Source: Cellvibrionales bacterium UBA4435 (lineage in GTDB: Bacteria > Pseudomonadota > Gammaproteobacteria > Pseudomonadales > Porticoccaceae). Taken from it: DNA of 19,794 nucleotides. A program made the position numbers and the translations under genes. Where the stretch lies: contig DGPR01000045.1 in NCBI GenBank assembly GCA_002390525.1, forward strand, positions 32,510-52,303, written 5' to 3'. Of the stretch, positions 1 to 7,595 are shown one piece after another. A model generated the notes under the pieces. The model had not been told where the DNA came from, did not search any database, and was given only the letters and a program-made list of their open reading frames with translations. How positions within the stretch are numbered: position 1 is the first letter of the stretch; each line of letters begins with the position of its first letter.

Positions 1-105
1 TCTAGAGAATTGGATTTAATGGGACATAATATCCCATTAGGTAAAAATAGTTATATAGATTTTCTCAGTAAATTATCTGAAACAGTTGTAGAGTGTTTAA
101 AGTAA
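1..105 (+). CDS. C-terminal fragment of an unidentified protein
   Basis: Frame 1 is open from the left edge to a TAA at 103-105 and gives 34 residues that begin SRELDLMGHNIPLGKN and end with ETVVECLK. The stop lies 27 bases before the polA start on the same strand, so this is probably the tail of the upstream neighbour, possibly cotranscribed with polA. In Pseudomonas the genes next to polA are a DUF2782 gene and thrB, but this tail does not resemble what I know of either C terminus, so I assign no function. It could also be a chance open frame, although its composition looks protein-like, with a leucine/valine-rich amphipathic final helix. Confidence 0.5.
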   Translation, partial: SRELDLMGHNIPLGKNSYIDFLSKLSETVVECLK

Positions 106-132
106 ATTAATTCATGACCATGGTAGATAAAT

Positions 133-2856
133 ATGGCTAATGATACCCCACTAATTTTAGTAGACGGATCATCATATCTCTATAGAGCTTTTCACGCTTT
201 GCCACCTTTAACAACATCGTCAGGCCAGCCAACTGGTGCAGTTAAAGGTGTTATAGCGATGATGCGAAGAATGATAAAGGACTACCCAGATAGTCCAATT
301 GTGGTAGTTTTTGATGCCAAAGGTAAAACCTTCAGAGATGACTTATATACAGAATATAAGTCACAGAGGCCGCCTATGCCGGATGACTTACGTACACAAA
401 TAGAACCTATCCACAAAATTATTAAAGCAATGGGCTTGCCGATACTAATTGAAAAAGGTGTTGAAGCAGATGATGTTATCGGCACTTTAGCCATAAACGC
501 CGCAGCTCAAAAAAGAAATGTGATAATTTCTACTGGTGATAAAGATATGGCTCAGTTAGTGGGCCCGTATGTAAGTCTTATTAATACAATGACAGATACA
601 TTTATGGATCGTCAGGGTGTAATTAACAAATTTGGTATACCTCCAGAACTAATAATTGATTATTTAGCTCTCGTGGGTGATAAATCAGACAATATACCTG
701 GAGTACCCGGAATCGGAGAAAAAACAGCACTGGGTATGCTGCAAGGAATTGGTGGCCTCGAGGACATATATAAGGATATCGAAAGTATCGCTAAGTTAGA
801 ATTCCGAGGCGCAAACAAAATACCACAAAAGATGTTGGAGTATAAAGATTTAGCAGACTTGTCATACAAATTAGCAACAATAAAAACAAATGTTGAGCTT
901 GATCGAACTATTAATAGCCTAGTCAACGAGAAAACAAACGATCAAGAACTTCTTTCATGGTTCAAAAAACTAGAATTAAAAACATGGGCCAATGAGATAA
1001 CAATCAATCAACATAAAGATGACATAAAGACCTCTATAGAAACCAAAAAAGTTGAGTATCATATTATATATACAGAGGCTGAACTCGAAAGCTGGCTAGA
1101 AAAGCTTGAGTCGTCTGAATACTTTTCGTTTGATACTGAAACAACAAGTCTAAATTATATGGAAGCTAAAATCGTTGGGATATCTCTGGCTATTGAACCG
1201 TTCAAGGCAGTTTATATACCTTTAGGACATGATTATCTTGGTGCACCAGAACAGATGAACTGTGAAAAAACTTTACAAAAATTAAAAAAAATTCTTGAAG
1301 ACCCCTTCATTTTTAAGCTTGGTCAAAATCTTAAATATGATATGAATGTTTTAAAAAATTACGGAATTTCTTTATCGGGAATAAAATTCGACACCATGCT
1401 TGAGTCATACGTTTTAGACTCAGTTGGTAGTCGACATGATATGGATAGTCTAGCTTTAAAATATCTAGATGCAAAAACTACAAGTTTTGAAGAGGTTGCA
1501 GGTAAAGGCTCTAGTCAACTTACTTTTAATCAAATTCCACTGGAAGTTGCAGCTCCATACGCTGCAGAGGATGCTGACGTTACTTTACGACTCCATCAAA
1601 ATATTCATCCACTTTTAGAAAATCAGATAGGCCCATCAAGAGTGTTAAGAGATATAGAAATCCCACTTATACCAGTATTATCGTCCATCGAGAGAAATGG
1701 GGCATTAGTGGATGCTAAATTGCTTCGCGCGCACAGTAAAGAGCTAGGTGTGAGGCTTGAGGAAATAGAAGAGAATGCATATGAATTGGCAGGGGGAAAG
1801 TTTAATCTGGCCTCTCCGAAACAAATAGGGGAGATTTTGTTTGAAAAATTAAAAATTCCAATTTTAAAAAAAACCGCAAAAGGAGCACCTTCGACTAAAG
1901 AAGAAGTCCTAACCGAATTAGCGATTGATTACCCTTTACCTAAAATATTACTAGAGCATCGAACGCTATCTAAACTCCGGTCTACTTATACTGACAAGCT
2001 CCCTCAGATGATTAGCCCGATAACTGGTAGAATACATACATCGTACCATCAGGCTGTAACAGCAACTGGAAGACTCTCTTCATCCGACCCTAACTTACAA
2101 AATATTCCAATTCGAACATTAGAAGGAAGAAGAATTAGACAAGCATTTGTAGCACCAAAAGGAACTAAAATATTAGCTGCCGACTATTCACAAGTAGAGC
2201 TAAGAATAATGGCTCATTTATCCTCTGATGAGGGCTTAACTAATGCATTTTTACAAGGAATGGACGTTCATCAAGCAACAGCAGCAGAGGTGTTTGGTGT
2301 TGACCTGAACAAAGTTACAAAGGACCAACGTAGAAGCGCTAAGGCAATTAATTTTGGATTAATATATGGTATGTCAGCATTTGGTTTAGGCCGCCAGTTG
2401 CATATCGGCCGGCAAAAGGCTCAGGAATATATAGATAAGTATTTTAGTCGCTATCCTGACGTAAAATCTTATATGGATGATGCTCGTAAGAGTTCTTCTG
2501 AAAGAGGTTATGTAGAAACTTTATTTGGACGCCGCCTTTATTTACCTGAAATAAATTCGAGCAATGGTTTGCGAAGGCAGGCCGCAGAGAGAACAGCCAT
2601 TAATGCTCCAATGCAGGGTACGGCTGCAGATATAATTAAATTAGCAATGATAGAGGTAGACAAATGGCTATTAAAAGAAGGGTTAAATTCTAAAATGATA
2701 ATGCAGGTTCATGATGAGCTTGTTTTGGAAGTACCAGAGGCCGAAGAAGACGTTATCAGAGAGGGCTTAATAAAATTAATGACAGAAGTTGTAAGCTTAA
2801 ACATTCCATTGGTAGTGGACTTAGGAAGCGGCGATAATTGGGATGAAGCACATTAA
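133..2856 (+). CDS. polA: DNA polymerase I
   Basis: Pol I fills gaps, removes RNA primers at Okazaki fragments and serves excision repair. The 907-residue product has all three domains. The 5'-3' exonuclease (about 1-290) shows D11 in LVDGSSYLYRAF, the EADDVIG acidic cluster and GDKSDNIPGVPGIGEKTA. The 3'-5' proofreading domain (about 310-500) is intact: D334/E336 in FDTET, D403 in NLKYDMN and Y476xxxD480. The polymerase domain (about 520-907) has motif A with D684 (ADYSQVELR), motif B around K737 and F741 (KAINFGLIYG) and motif C QVHDE at 858-862. F741 is the position that in E. coli Pol I discriminates against dideoxynucleotides. Length is slightly below E. coli (928). The start lacks a clear Shine-Dalgarno sequence; nearby upstream ATGs run into stops. 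Next to engB, as in E. coli and Pseudomonas. Confidence 0.98.
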   Translation: MANDTPLILVDGSSYLYRAFHALPPLTTSSGQPTGAVKGVIAMMRRMIKDYPDSPIVVVFDAKGKTFRDDLYTEYKSQRPPMPDDLRTQIEPIHKIIKAMGLPILIEKGVEADDVIGTLAINAAAQKRNVIISTGDKDMAQLVGPYVSLINTMTDTFMDRQGVINKFGIPPELIIDYLALVGDKSDNIPGVPGIGEKTALGMLQGIGGLEDIYKDIESIAKLEFRGANKIPQKMLEYKDLADLSYKLATIKTNVELDRTINSLVNEKTNDQELLSWFKKLELKTWANEITINQHKDDIKTSIETKKVEYHIIYTEAELESWLEKLESSEYFSFDTETTSLNYMEAKIVGISLAIEPFKAVYIPLGHDYLGAPEQMNCEKTLQKLKKILEDPFIFKLGQNLKYDMNVLKNYGISLSGIKFDTMLESYVLDSVGSRHDMDSLALKYLDAKTTSFEEVAGKGSSQLTFNQIPLEVAAPYAAEDADVTLRLHQNIHPLLENQIGPSRVLRDIEIPLIPVLSSIERNGALVDAKLLRAHSKELGVRLEEIEENAYELAGGKFNLASPKQIGEILFEKLKIPILKKTAKGAPSTKEEVLTELAIDYPLPKILLEHRTLSKLRSTYTDKLPQMISPITGRIHTSYHQAVTATGRLSSSDPNLQNIPIRTLEGRRIRQAFVAPKGTKILAADYSQVELRIMAHLSSDEGLTNAFLQGMDVHQATAAEVFGVDLNKVTKDQRRSAKAINFGLIYGMSAFGLGRQLHIGRQKAQEYIDKYFSRYPDVKSYMDDARKSSSERGYVETLFGRRLYLPEINSSNGLRRQAAERTAINAPMQGTAADIIKLAMIEVDKWLLKEGLNSKMIMQVHDELVLEVPEAEEDVIREGLIKLMTEVVSLNIPLVVDLGSGDNWDEAH

Positions 2857-2873
2857 AATTTTTTTATTTTTTA

Positions 2874-2902
2874 TTGAACTTTTTCGGTAAGATGCGTCTA
2901 AC
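2874..2902 (+). promoter_or_regulatory. possible promoter after polA
   Basis: TTGAAC (2874-2879), 17 bases, then TCTAAC (2897-2902) forms a moderate sigma70-like promoter just after the polA stop. It would start transcription near 2909, upstream of the terminator at 2966-2998. An alternative -10, TAAGAT at 2888-2893, has no good -35. Support is the spacing and partial consensus only. Confidence 0.3.
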
Positions 2903-2998
2903 TTAATACGCAATTAAGATTTTGTTCTTTCCTAATAAAGACTTTTTTCTCTCAGTGTCACACCTAAACCCAATCACCGCCGTCGATTGGGTTTTTTT
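2903..2998 (+). ncRNA. candidate small RNA in the polA-engB gap
   Basis: This 153-base gap between polA and engB is where E. coli and Vibrio encode Spot 42 (spf) and Pseudomonas encodes ErsA. Here the gap contains a possible promoter, a short hairpin (CTTAAT 2902-2907 with ATTAAG 2913-2918), an unstructured pyrimidine-rich middle that includes TTCTTTCCT and CTTTTTTCTCTC, and a strong intrinsic terminator. The layout (U/C-rich single-stranded region able to pair with Shine-Dalgarno sequences, then a terminator with seven Ts) is what a Hfq-type trans-acting RNA looks like. GGTAAGATG at 2886-2894 matches a stretch near the Spot 42 5' end as I remember it, which if meaningful would put the start further left. 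The same elements could simply be the polA 3' UTR. Exact ends are unknown. Confidence 0.4.
2966..2998 (+). terminator. intrinsic terminator (polA or small RNA)
   Basis: AAACCCAATC (2966-2975) pairs perfectly with GATTGGGTTT (2985-2994) around a 9-base loop, and a run of seven Ts (2992-2998) follows on the + strand. It lies 109 bases past the polA stop and 12 bases before the convergent engB end. On the - strand the hairpin is followed by only three Ts, so it probably serves mainly rightward transcripts. Confidence 0.85.
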
Positions 2999-3009
2999 AT
3001 GGATACAAT

Positions 3010-3615
3010 TTAATTAAACCAAATTGTAAGTTTTTGCTTTAACTCATCGAGACCAAACTTTTTAATCGATGAAAAAGCTTGTATAGTAAAACTGGCACTT
3101 AACTTTTCTTTAGCTAACTCTTCTTCTACACTCAAGAGCACATTGTTTATCGCCCCTCTTTTTAATTTGTCTGACTTCGTTAGCAATAAATGAACAGGCA
3201 TCTTAGATTCTGATGCCCAGCGTATAATTTGCCAATCATATTTCTGAAGTGGGTGCCGGATATCCATCAATATAACCACACCCACAAGAGATTGCCTTTC
3301 TTGAAGATATTCTGCAAGTTTACGATCCCAGTTTCTTTTAATAATAGTTGGTACTTTGGCAAACCCATAGCCAGGAAGATCAACCAAACGTCGATCTTCG
3401 CTTAAGGAAAAAAAATTAAGCAACTGAGTTCGACCAGGAGTTTTACTGGTTCTTGCAAGTTTTTTATTGTCCGTCAAAGTATTAATAACGCTCGACTTAC
3501 CAGCATTGGATCGTCCAGCAAAAGCAACCTCTTTGCCCTCATCGGTAGGTGATTGTTTAATAGAGGGAGCACTCATTAGAAAACTAGTTTTGTTAAATAA
3601 AATGATATTAGACAT
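3010..3615 (-). CDS. engB: ribosome biogenesis GTPase EngB (YihA/YsxC)
   Basis: EngB is an essential small GTPase of the TrmE-Era-EngA-EngB group, needed for late assembly of the large ribosomal subunit. The 201-residue protein is a single G domain with a short N-terminal strand. Visible motifs: G1 GRSNAGKSS (34-42), the switch region around TPGRTQLLNFF (59-69), G3 DLPGYG (79-84), G4 TKSD (146-149) and a G5-like FSSIKKFG near 181-188. The N terminus, including MSAPSI before the G domain, matches the E. coli layout (210 residues) and supports the chosen start. It converges on polA across the terminator and diverges from cytochrome c4. The polA-engB-cytochrome c4-dsbA order is the Pseudomonas arrangement. 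Confidence 0.97.
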   Translation of the reverse strand: MSNIILFNKTSFLMSAPSIKQSPTDEGKEVAFAGRSNAGKSSVINTLTDNKKLARTSKTPGRTQLLNFFSLSEDRRLVDLPGYGFAKVPTIIKRNWDRKLAEYLQERQSLVGVVILMDIRHPLQKYDWQIIRWASESKMPVHLLLTKSDKLKRGAINNVLLSVEEELAKEKLSASFTIQAFSSIKKFGLDELKQKLTIWFN

Positions 3616-3645
3616 ATTTAGCCTATGATGTATCCTATTTCTCTA

Positions 3646-3674
3646 TTCGGATAACGAAAAAGTTAGTATATAAT
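3646..3674 (+). promoter_or_regulatory. likely promoter for cytochrome c4
   Basis: A perfect TATAAT (3669-3674) sits 17 bases after TTCGGA (3646-3651, weak -35) in the engB/cytochrome c4 divergent gap. It would give a start near 3681 and a leader of about 70 bases. The leader contains AGTATGC twice in tandem (3717-3730) and GGAG (3732-3735), the best ribosome binding candidate, although it is somewhat far from the ATG at 3750. Confidence 0.45.
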
Positions 3675-3749
3675 GCCTGAGTTTTAAGTCAGACAACACT
3701 AATTTGTATATACTATCAGTATGCAGTATGCGGAGAATGGATTAGACTA

Positions 3750-4388
3750 ATGAAAAGAAAGATTTTAAATTTTGTTATAGTGTCTTGTTGTATTATCACC
3801 CCTGTGGCAGCTTTTTCCTCTGGAGACGCAGCAGCCGGTGAATCAAAAGTAATAATGTGCGCCGGTTGTCATGGCGGCGACGGAAATAGTGTGGTGCCCT
3901 CTTTCCCAAAACTGGCGGGACAGGGTGAGAAGTACCTTACAAAGCAATTAAAAGACGTAAAGTATGGGCGTCGAAAAATAGCTTCAATGACCGGGATACT
4001 CGACTCTTTTTCTGAGCAAGATTTGTCTGATATGGCTGCGTTCTATGCATCGAAAGAAATGCAGATATCTGGTGCACAAGAAGAAAAATTGCAGCTTGGT
4101 GAGGCTATATATAGAGGAGGCAATATAGAAACTGGTGTGCCTGCTTGCACTGGTTGTCATTCGCCCTCCGGCCAAGGTAATAGCCCCGCAGGTTACCCTA
4201 TGTTGGGCGGCCAATATGCACAATATACTGCGAAGCAATTACGAGCATGGCGAACTGGTGCTCATGATCCAGAGAATGATGGTGCTAGAAATAACGATGG
4301 TGACTCAAAGATTATGCGAGGTGTTGCTGAGCATATGAGTGACATAGAAATAGATGCAGTAGCTAATTTCATTGCTGGACTGAAATAA
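3750..4388 (+). CDS. diheme cytochrome c4, periplasmic
   Basis: Cytochrome c4 carries electrons from the bc1 complex toward terminal oxidases, often cbb3 or cytochrome c peroxidase, in the periplasm. The 212-residue product has an N-terminal signal (MKRK, then a hydrophobic stretch ending VAAFSS, with processing likely near residue 22-24) and two class I cytochrome c domains. The heme-binding motifs are CAGCH (37-41) and CTGCH (133-137). M80 (ASMTG) and M189 (KIMRG) are the likely axial methionines. The duplicated two-domain layout and length of about 190 mature residues are standard for the family. It is the first gene of the + strand run and is followed by dsbA after 122 bases, as in Pseudomonas. 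Confidence 0.94.
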   Translation: MKRKILNFVIVSCCIITPVAAFSSGDAAAGESKVIMCAGCHGGDGNSVVPSFPKLAGQGEKYLTKQLKDVKYGRRKIASMTGILDSFSEQDLSDMAAFYASKEMQISGAQEEKLQLGEAIYRGGNIETGVPACTGCHSPSGQGNSPAGYPMLGGQYAQYTAKQLRAWRTGAHDPENDGARNNDGDSKIMRGVAEHMSDIEIDAVANFIAGLK

Positions 4389-4510
4389 TTAGGTTTGCTT
4401 GTTAGGTATTTTTCTGAAGCTACTCTCACATTTGCCTTTCATAACGCATTATTAACAGAGAGAAATTTTCTACGAATATACACTGTAATAAATAAGGGTT
4501 CTTATCGACT

Positions 4511-5146
4511 ATGAATGTATTGACCAACCTTTTGTTAGCCGGAATTATGTCTTGTGTATTTATTACTCAAGCATCAGCGGAAACTTATCAACCTAATGTG
4601 CATTACGAAATTCTTACAAAACCAGTTTTAACTAAAAATTCTTCAAAAATAGAGGTCGTAGATTTATTTTGGTATGGCTGTAGTCATTGTTATACTTTTA
4701 AAGAGAAACTTGAGTCATGGCAAAAAAATCAGTCGGACGATGTTTATTTCGTGGGTGTGCCAGCGGTTTGGCAAGCCGAGATGCGACTACATGCAAAAGC
4801 GTATTATTCAGCAAAAGCTTTAAATGTTTTCGATAAAATTCATAACGCCATTTTTGATGCCATGAACCTTCAAAACAAGAAATTGAAAAGCGAAAGCGAA
4901 ATAGCAGATATCTTTATTACTCATGGCATAGAATTGAAAGATTTTTCTAAAATTTTTAATTCAGGAGCGATAGAAATGGCTGTGGATATAGCAGAAAAAA
5001 AACAAGAAAAATATAGGTTAAGAGGCACTCCGGAAATAGTAATCAATGGAAAATATAGAATCTCAGGAAGAAGTGCTGGTAGTCAAAGTGATATGCTAAA
5101 AGTTGCTTCTTTCTTAATAGAAAAAGAGCGCAATACCTCCAAATAG
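4511..5146 (+). CDS. dsbA: thiol:disulfide interchange protein DsbA
   Basis: DsbA introduces disulfides into secreted proteins in the periplasm and is recharged by DsbB. The 211-residue product has a signal peptide (hydrophobic residues about 5-19, cleavage likely after ASA at 21-23), a thioredoxin fold with an inserted helical domain, the redox motif FWYGCSHCYTF (C57, C60) and the cis-proline loop RGTP (P174), followed by EIVINGKYRISG. The dipeptide between the cysteines is Ser-His instead of the usual Pro-His, which may shift the redox potential. Length matches Pseudomonas DsbA. The gap from cytochrome c4 is 122 bases, so it may have its own promoter, but I see no convincing one. AGGG near 4496 is a weak ribosome binding site. 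Confidence 0.94.
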   Translation: MNVLTNLLLAGIMSCVFITQASAETYQPNVHYEILTKPVLTKNSSKIEVVDLFWYGCSHCYTFKEKLESWQKNQSDDVYFVGVPAVWQAEMRLHAKAYYSAKALNVFDKIHNAIFDAMNLQNKKLKSESEIADIFITHGIELKDFSKIFNSGAIEMAVDIAEKKQEKYRLRGTPEIVINGKYRISGRSAGSQSDMLKVASFLIEKERNTSK

Positions 5147-5220
5147 CGATTAAAAAAATAGGTTTTTATTAAGTAGATTTTCGTAAATTTTTAATAATAA
5201 ATTTTTTCAGGCAAAAAATT

Positions 5221-6333
5221 ATGAAACCATCAATAAAACCAACTAATCCTAATTTTTCTTCAGGACCCTGTAGCAAGAGGCCTGGCTATGACGTGAATCA
5301 TTTAGACCTTCAGGCATTAGGTCGTTCGCATCGAGCTACAGTTGGAAAAGCTGCTTTGGGCCAAGCTTGTCTAGAGACATCAGAGATACTTGGTTTACCA
5401 AAAAATTATTTGGTTGGTATTGTTCCAGCTTCTGATACTGGTGCTTTCGAGATGGCCATGTGGTCTTTACTTGGACAAAGAAATACTGACGTTTTCTCAT
5501 GGGAGTCCTTTGGTAAAGGATGGGTGACTGATATCTTAAACCAACTGAAACTCAAAAATGTAAAATCTTTTAGTGCCGATTATGGTCATCTTCCCGATCT
5601 TAACAAAGCAGATCCAGATAATGATATTGTTTTTACATGGAACGGTACTACATCTGGAGTTAAAGTACCCAATGCCGAATGGATTGCATCTGATAGAAAA
5701 GGCCTTACGATCTGTGATGCAACATCTGCTGTTTTTGCTATGGATATGCCATGGAAAAAACTTGATGTAGTAACTTTTAGTTGGCAAAAAGTTTTAGGTG
5801 GTGAGGGTGCTCACGGAGTCATCATATTAAGTCCGCGTGCAGTTGAGCGGCTTGAGAGTTACACGCCACCCTGGCCTATGCCCAAGATATTTAGATTGAC
5901 TAAGAATGGTAAGCTAATTGAGGGTATATTTAGAGGTGAGACTATAAACACTCCCTCTATGCTTTGTGTTGCAGATTACCTCGATGCCATCAATTGGGTT
6001 AAATCTATCGGAGGGCTACAAGGAGCAATATTAAGATCAAAAAATAATCTTGAAGTTATTAAAGAATTTGTCAAGGATAATAACTGGATTAATTTTTTAG
6101 CAACAGATTATGATACGATTTCGAATACTAGTATTTGTTTAATTTTAGATCTAGAGGCCGACAAGGTAAAACAATTAGTCAAATTGTTGGCAAAAGAAGA
6201 GGTGGCGTTCGATATAGGTTCTTACCGTGATGCTCCAGCAGGCTTGAGGATCTGGGGCGGCGCAACAATAGATTCTTCAGACCTTGAAGCATTAATGCCT
6301 TGGATCAAATGGGCGTACCATCAGGTATTATAA
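5221..6333 (+). CDS. serC: phosphoserine aminotransferase, alphaproteobacterial/Methanosarcina type
   Basis: SerC is a PLP enzyme that transaminates 3-phosphohydroxypyruvate to phosphoserine; in organisms with the DXP-dependent vitamin B6 pathway it also makes 4-phosphohydroxy-threonine. The 370-residue sequence fits the second SerC type (TIGR01365-like), known mainly from alphaproteobacteria and Methanosarcina, not the E. coli SerC type: it begins [14 protein letters not shown] and contains [62 protein letters not shown] and [17 protein letters not shown]190 (SWQK) is the expected PLP Schiff-base lysine and D166 (CDATSA) the likely pyridine-nitrogen partner. serA follows 35 bases downstream, so they are probably one operon. 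Transfer from an alphaproteobacterium-like source is my inference. Confidence 0.93.
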   Translation: MKPSIKPTNPNFSSGPCSKRPGYDVNHLDLQALGRSHRATVGKAALGQACLETSEILGLPKNYLVGIVPASDTGAFEMAMWSLLGQRNTDVFSWESFGKGWVTDILNQLKLKNVKSFSADYGHLPDLNKADPDNDIVFTWNGTTSGVKVPNAEWIASDRKGLTICDATSAVFAMDMPWKKLDVVTFSWQKVLGGEGAHGVIILSPRAVERLESYTPPWPMPKIFRLTKNGKLIEGIFRGETINTPSMLCVADYLDAINWVKSIGGLQGAILRSKNNLEVIKEFVKDNNWINFLATDYDTISNTSICLILDLEADKVKQLVKLLAKEEVAFDIGSYRDAPAGLRIWGGATIDSSDLEALMPWIKWAYHQVL

Positions 6334-6368
6334 GAATATTTTAAACAACACATACATAGAGTAAAAAT

Positions 6369-7538
6369 ATGCATAAAATACGCACTTATAACAAAATCTC
6401 GCCTAAAGGTCTCAGTCGTTTTGAAGCAGGAAAATATACTGTTACTGATAATGTTTCTGATCCAGATGCATTTATACTTAGAAGTCAAAAACTGCATGAT
6501 GAGGAAATACCACCTAGTGTTAAAGCTGTTGCTAGAGCTGGAGCGGGCGTAAACAATATTCCAATTGATAAATTTACTGAAAGAGGAGTTGTTGTGTTCA
6601 ACACTCCGGGTGCAAACGCTAACGCAGTAAAAGAACTTGTTGCATCTGCGCTTTTAATATCTTCCAGAGATATTTTTGGGGGTATGAATTATGTGCAAGG
6701 GTTAACTGAAATTAAAGATCCATTTGAAATGTCCAAGCTACTTGAAAAACAAAAAAGTCAATTTGCGGGATCTGAAATTTCTGGAAAAACATTGGGTGTG
6801 GTAGGCCTTGGAGCTATAGGCTCTATGGTTGCAAACATGGCACTAGAATTAGGTATGAATGTTATTGGTTTTGATCCAGCAATGTCAGTTGAGGCTGCAT
6901 GGCGTTTGTCTCATAAAGTTAAAAAGATGGATAGCCTCCAAAGCTTGCTATCTCAGGCAGATTTCATAACTATGCATGTTCCAGCACTGGATGTAACTAA
7001 ACATTTAATTAATAGCGAAGCATTAACGCTCATGAAGAGATCTGCCGTCCTATTAAATTTTGCTCGTGAGGAGGTTGTAGATTCGTCGGCAGTAAAACAG
7101 GCTTTAGAAAATAACAAACTAAGTAAATATGTAACAGACTTCCCCTCACCAGATATTTTAGGCCGTGAAGATGTATTACTGATGCCACATATCGGAGCTA
7201 GTACAAGTGAAGCAGAAGAAAACTGCGCTGTTATGGCTGCGGATCAATTGATGGAATACCTTGAGCAAGGTAATATTTCAAATTCGGTCAATTTTCCAAA
7301 AACAAAAATGCCAAGACATGGAGGCTATAGGATTACTTTTTGCAACAATAATGTCCCAAAAGTTTTAGGAAATGTTCTGACTCTCTTGGCTGACTGCAGT
7401 CTTAATGTAATCGATATGGTCAATAAGAGTAGGAACGAGATAGCATACAACATCATAGATGTTGAATCAGAGCCCACTCAAGAACTGCTAGAAAAAATAT
7501 CTAGTGTAGAGGGAATATTGAGTGTCAGGTTTCTTTAA
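6369..7538 (+). CDS. serA: D-3-phosphoglycerate dehydrogenase, short type
   Basis: SerA oxidises 3-phosphoglycerate to 3-phosphohydroxypyruvate, the first step of serine synthesis. The 389-residue product is shorter than the roughly 410-residue E. coli form and the roughly 530-residue form usual in alphaproteobacteria. Order: substrate domain; NAD Rossmann domain with GLGAIG (146-151) and D169 at the end of the second strand; return to the substrate domain with catalytic R233 (NFAR) and H274 (PHIGAST); and a C-terminal ACT-like domain from about 320 that may sense serine. The loop usually reading ARGG is AREE here, and the segment where E. coli has catalytic E269 (FPTE) reads FPSPD, so the usual acid is displaced. 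It follows serC and precedes pdxH by 57 bases. Confidence 0.92.
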   Translation: MHKIRTYNKISPKGLSRFEAGKYTVTDNVSDPDAFILRSQKLHDEEIPPSVKAVARAGAGVNNIPIDKFTERGVVVFNTPGANANAVKELVASALLISSRDIFGGMNYVQGLTEIKDPFEMSKLLEKQKSQFAGSEISGKTLGVVGLGAIGSMVANMALELGMNVIGFDPAMSVEAAWRLSHKVKKMDSLQSLLSQADFITMHVPALDVTKHLINSEALTLMKRSAVLLNFAREEVVDSSAVKQALENNKLSKYVTDFPSPDILGREDVLLMPHIGASTSEAEENCAVMAADQLMEYLEQGNISNSVNFPKTKMPRHGGYRITFCNNNVPKVLGNVLTLLADCSLNVIDMVNKSRNEIAYNIIDVESEPTQELLEKISSVEGILSVRFL

Positions 7539-7595
7539 ATCGCTCCCCTAACTCTGACGCGCGATCTAAAAATTTGTATGCTTTGGAGAACATAA

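Noticed and set aside
282..926. Two open frames on the - strand inside polA (70 and 88 residues)
   Set aside because: They lie wholly within the strongly conserved polA coding frame, have no plausible start context and resemble no protein I know.
3984..4338. Open frames on both strands inside cytochrome c4
   Set aside because: Shadows of the heme protein gene; both heme motifs belong to the main frame, and the alternatives read as shuffled composition.
5147..5220. AT-only dyads (AAATTT repeats) before serC as a terminator or operator
   Set aside because: In DNA this AT-rich such matches are expected by chance and the stems contain no G-C pairs.
5536..5787. Open frames of 83 residues (-) and 65 residues (+) inside serC
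   Set aside because: Both overlap the conserved SerC core and have no independent ribosome binding site or recognisable domain.
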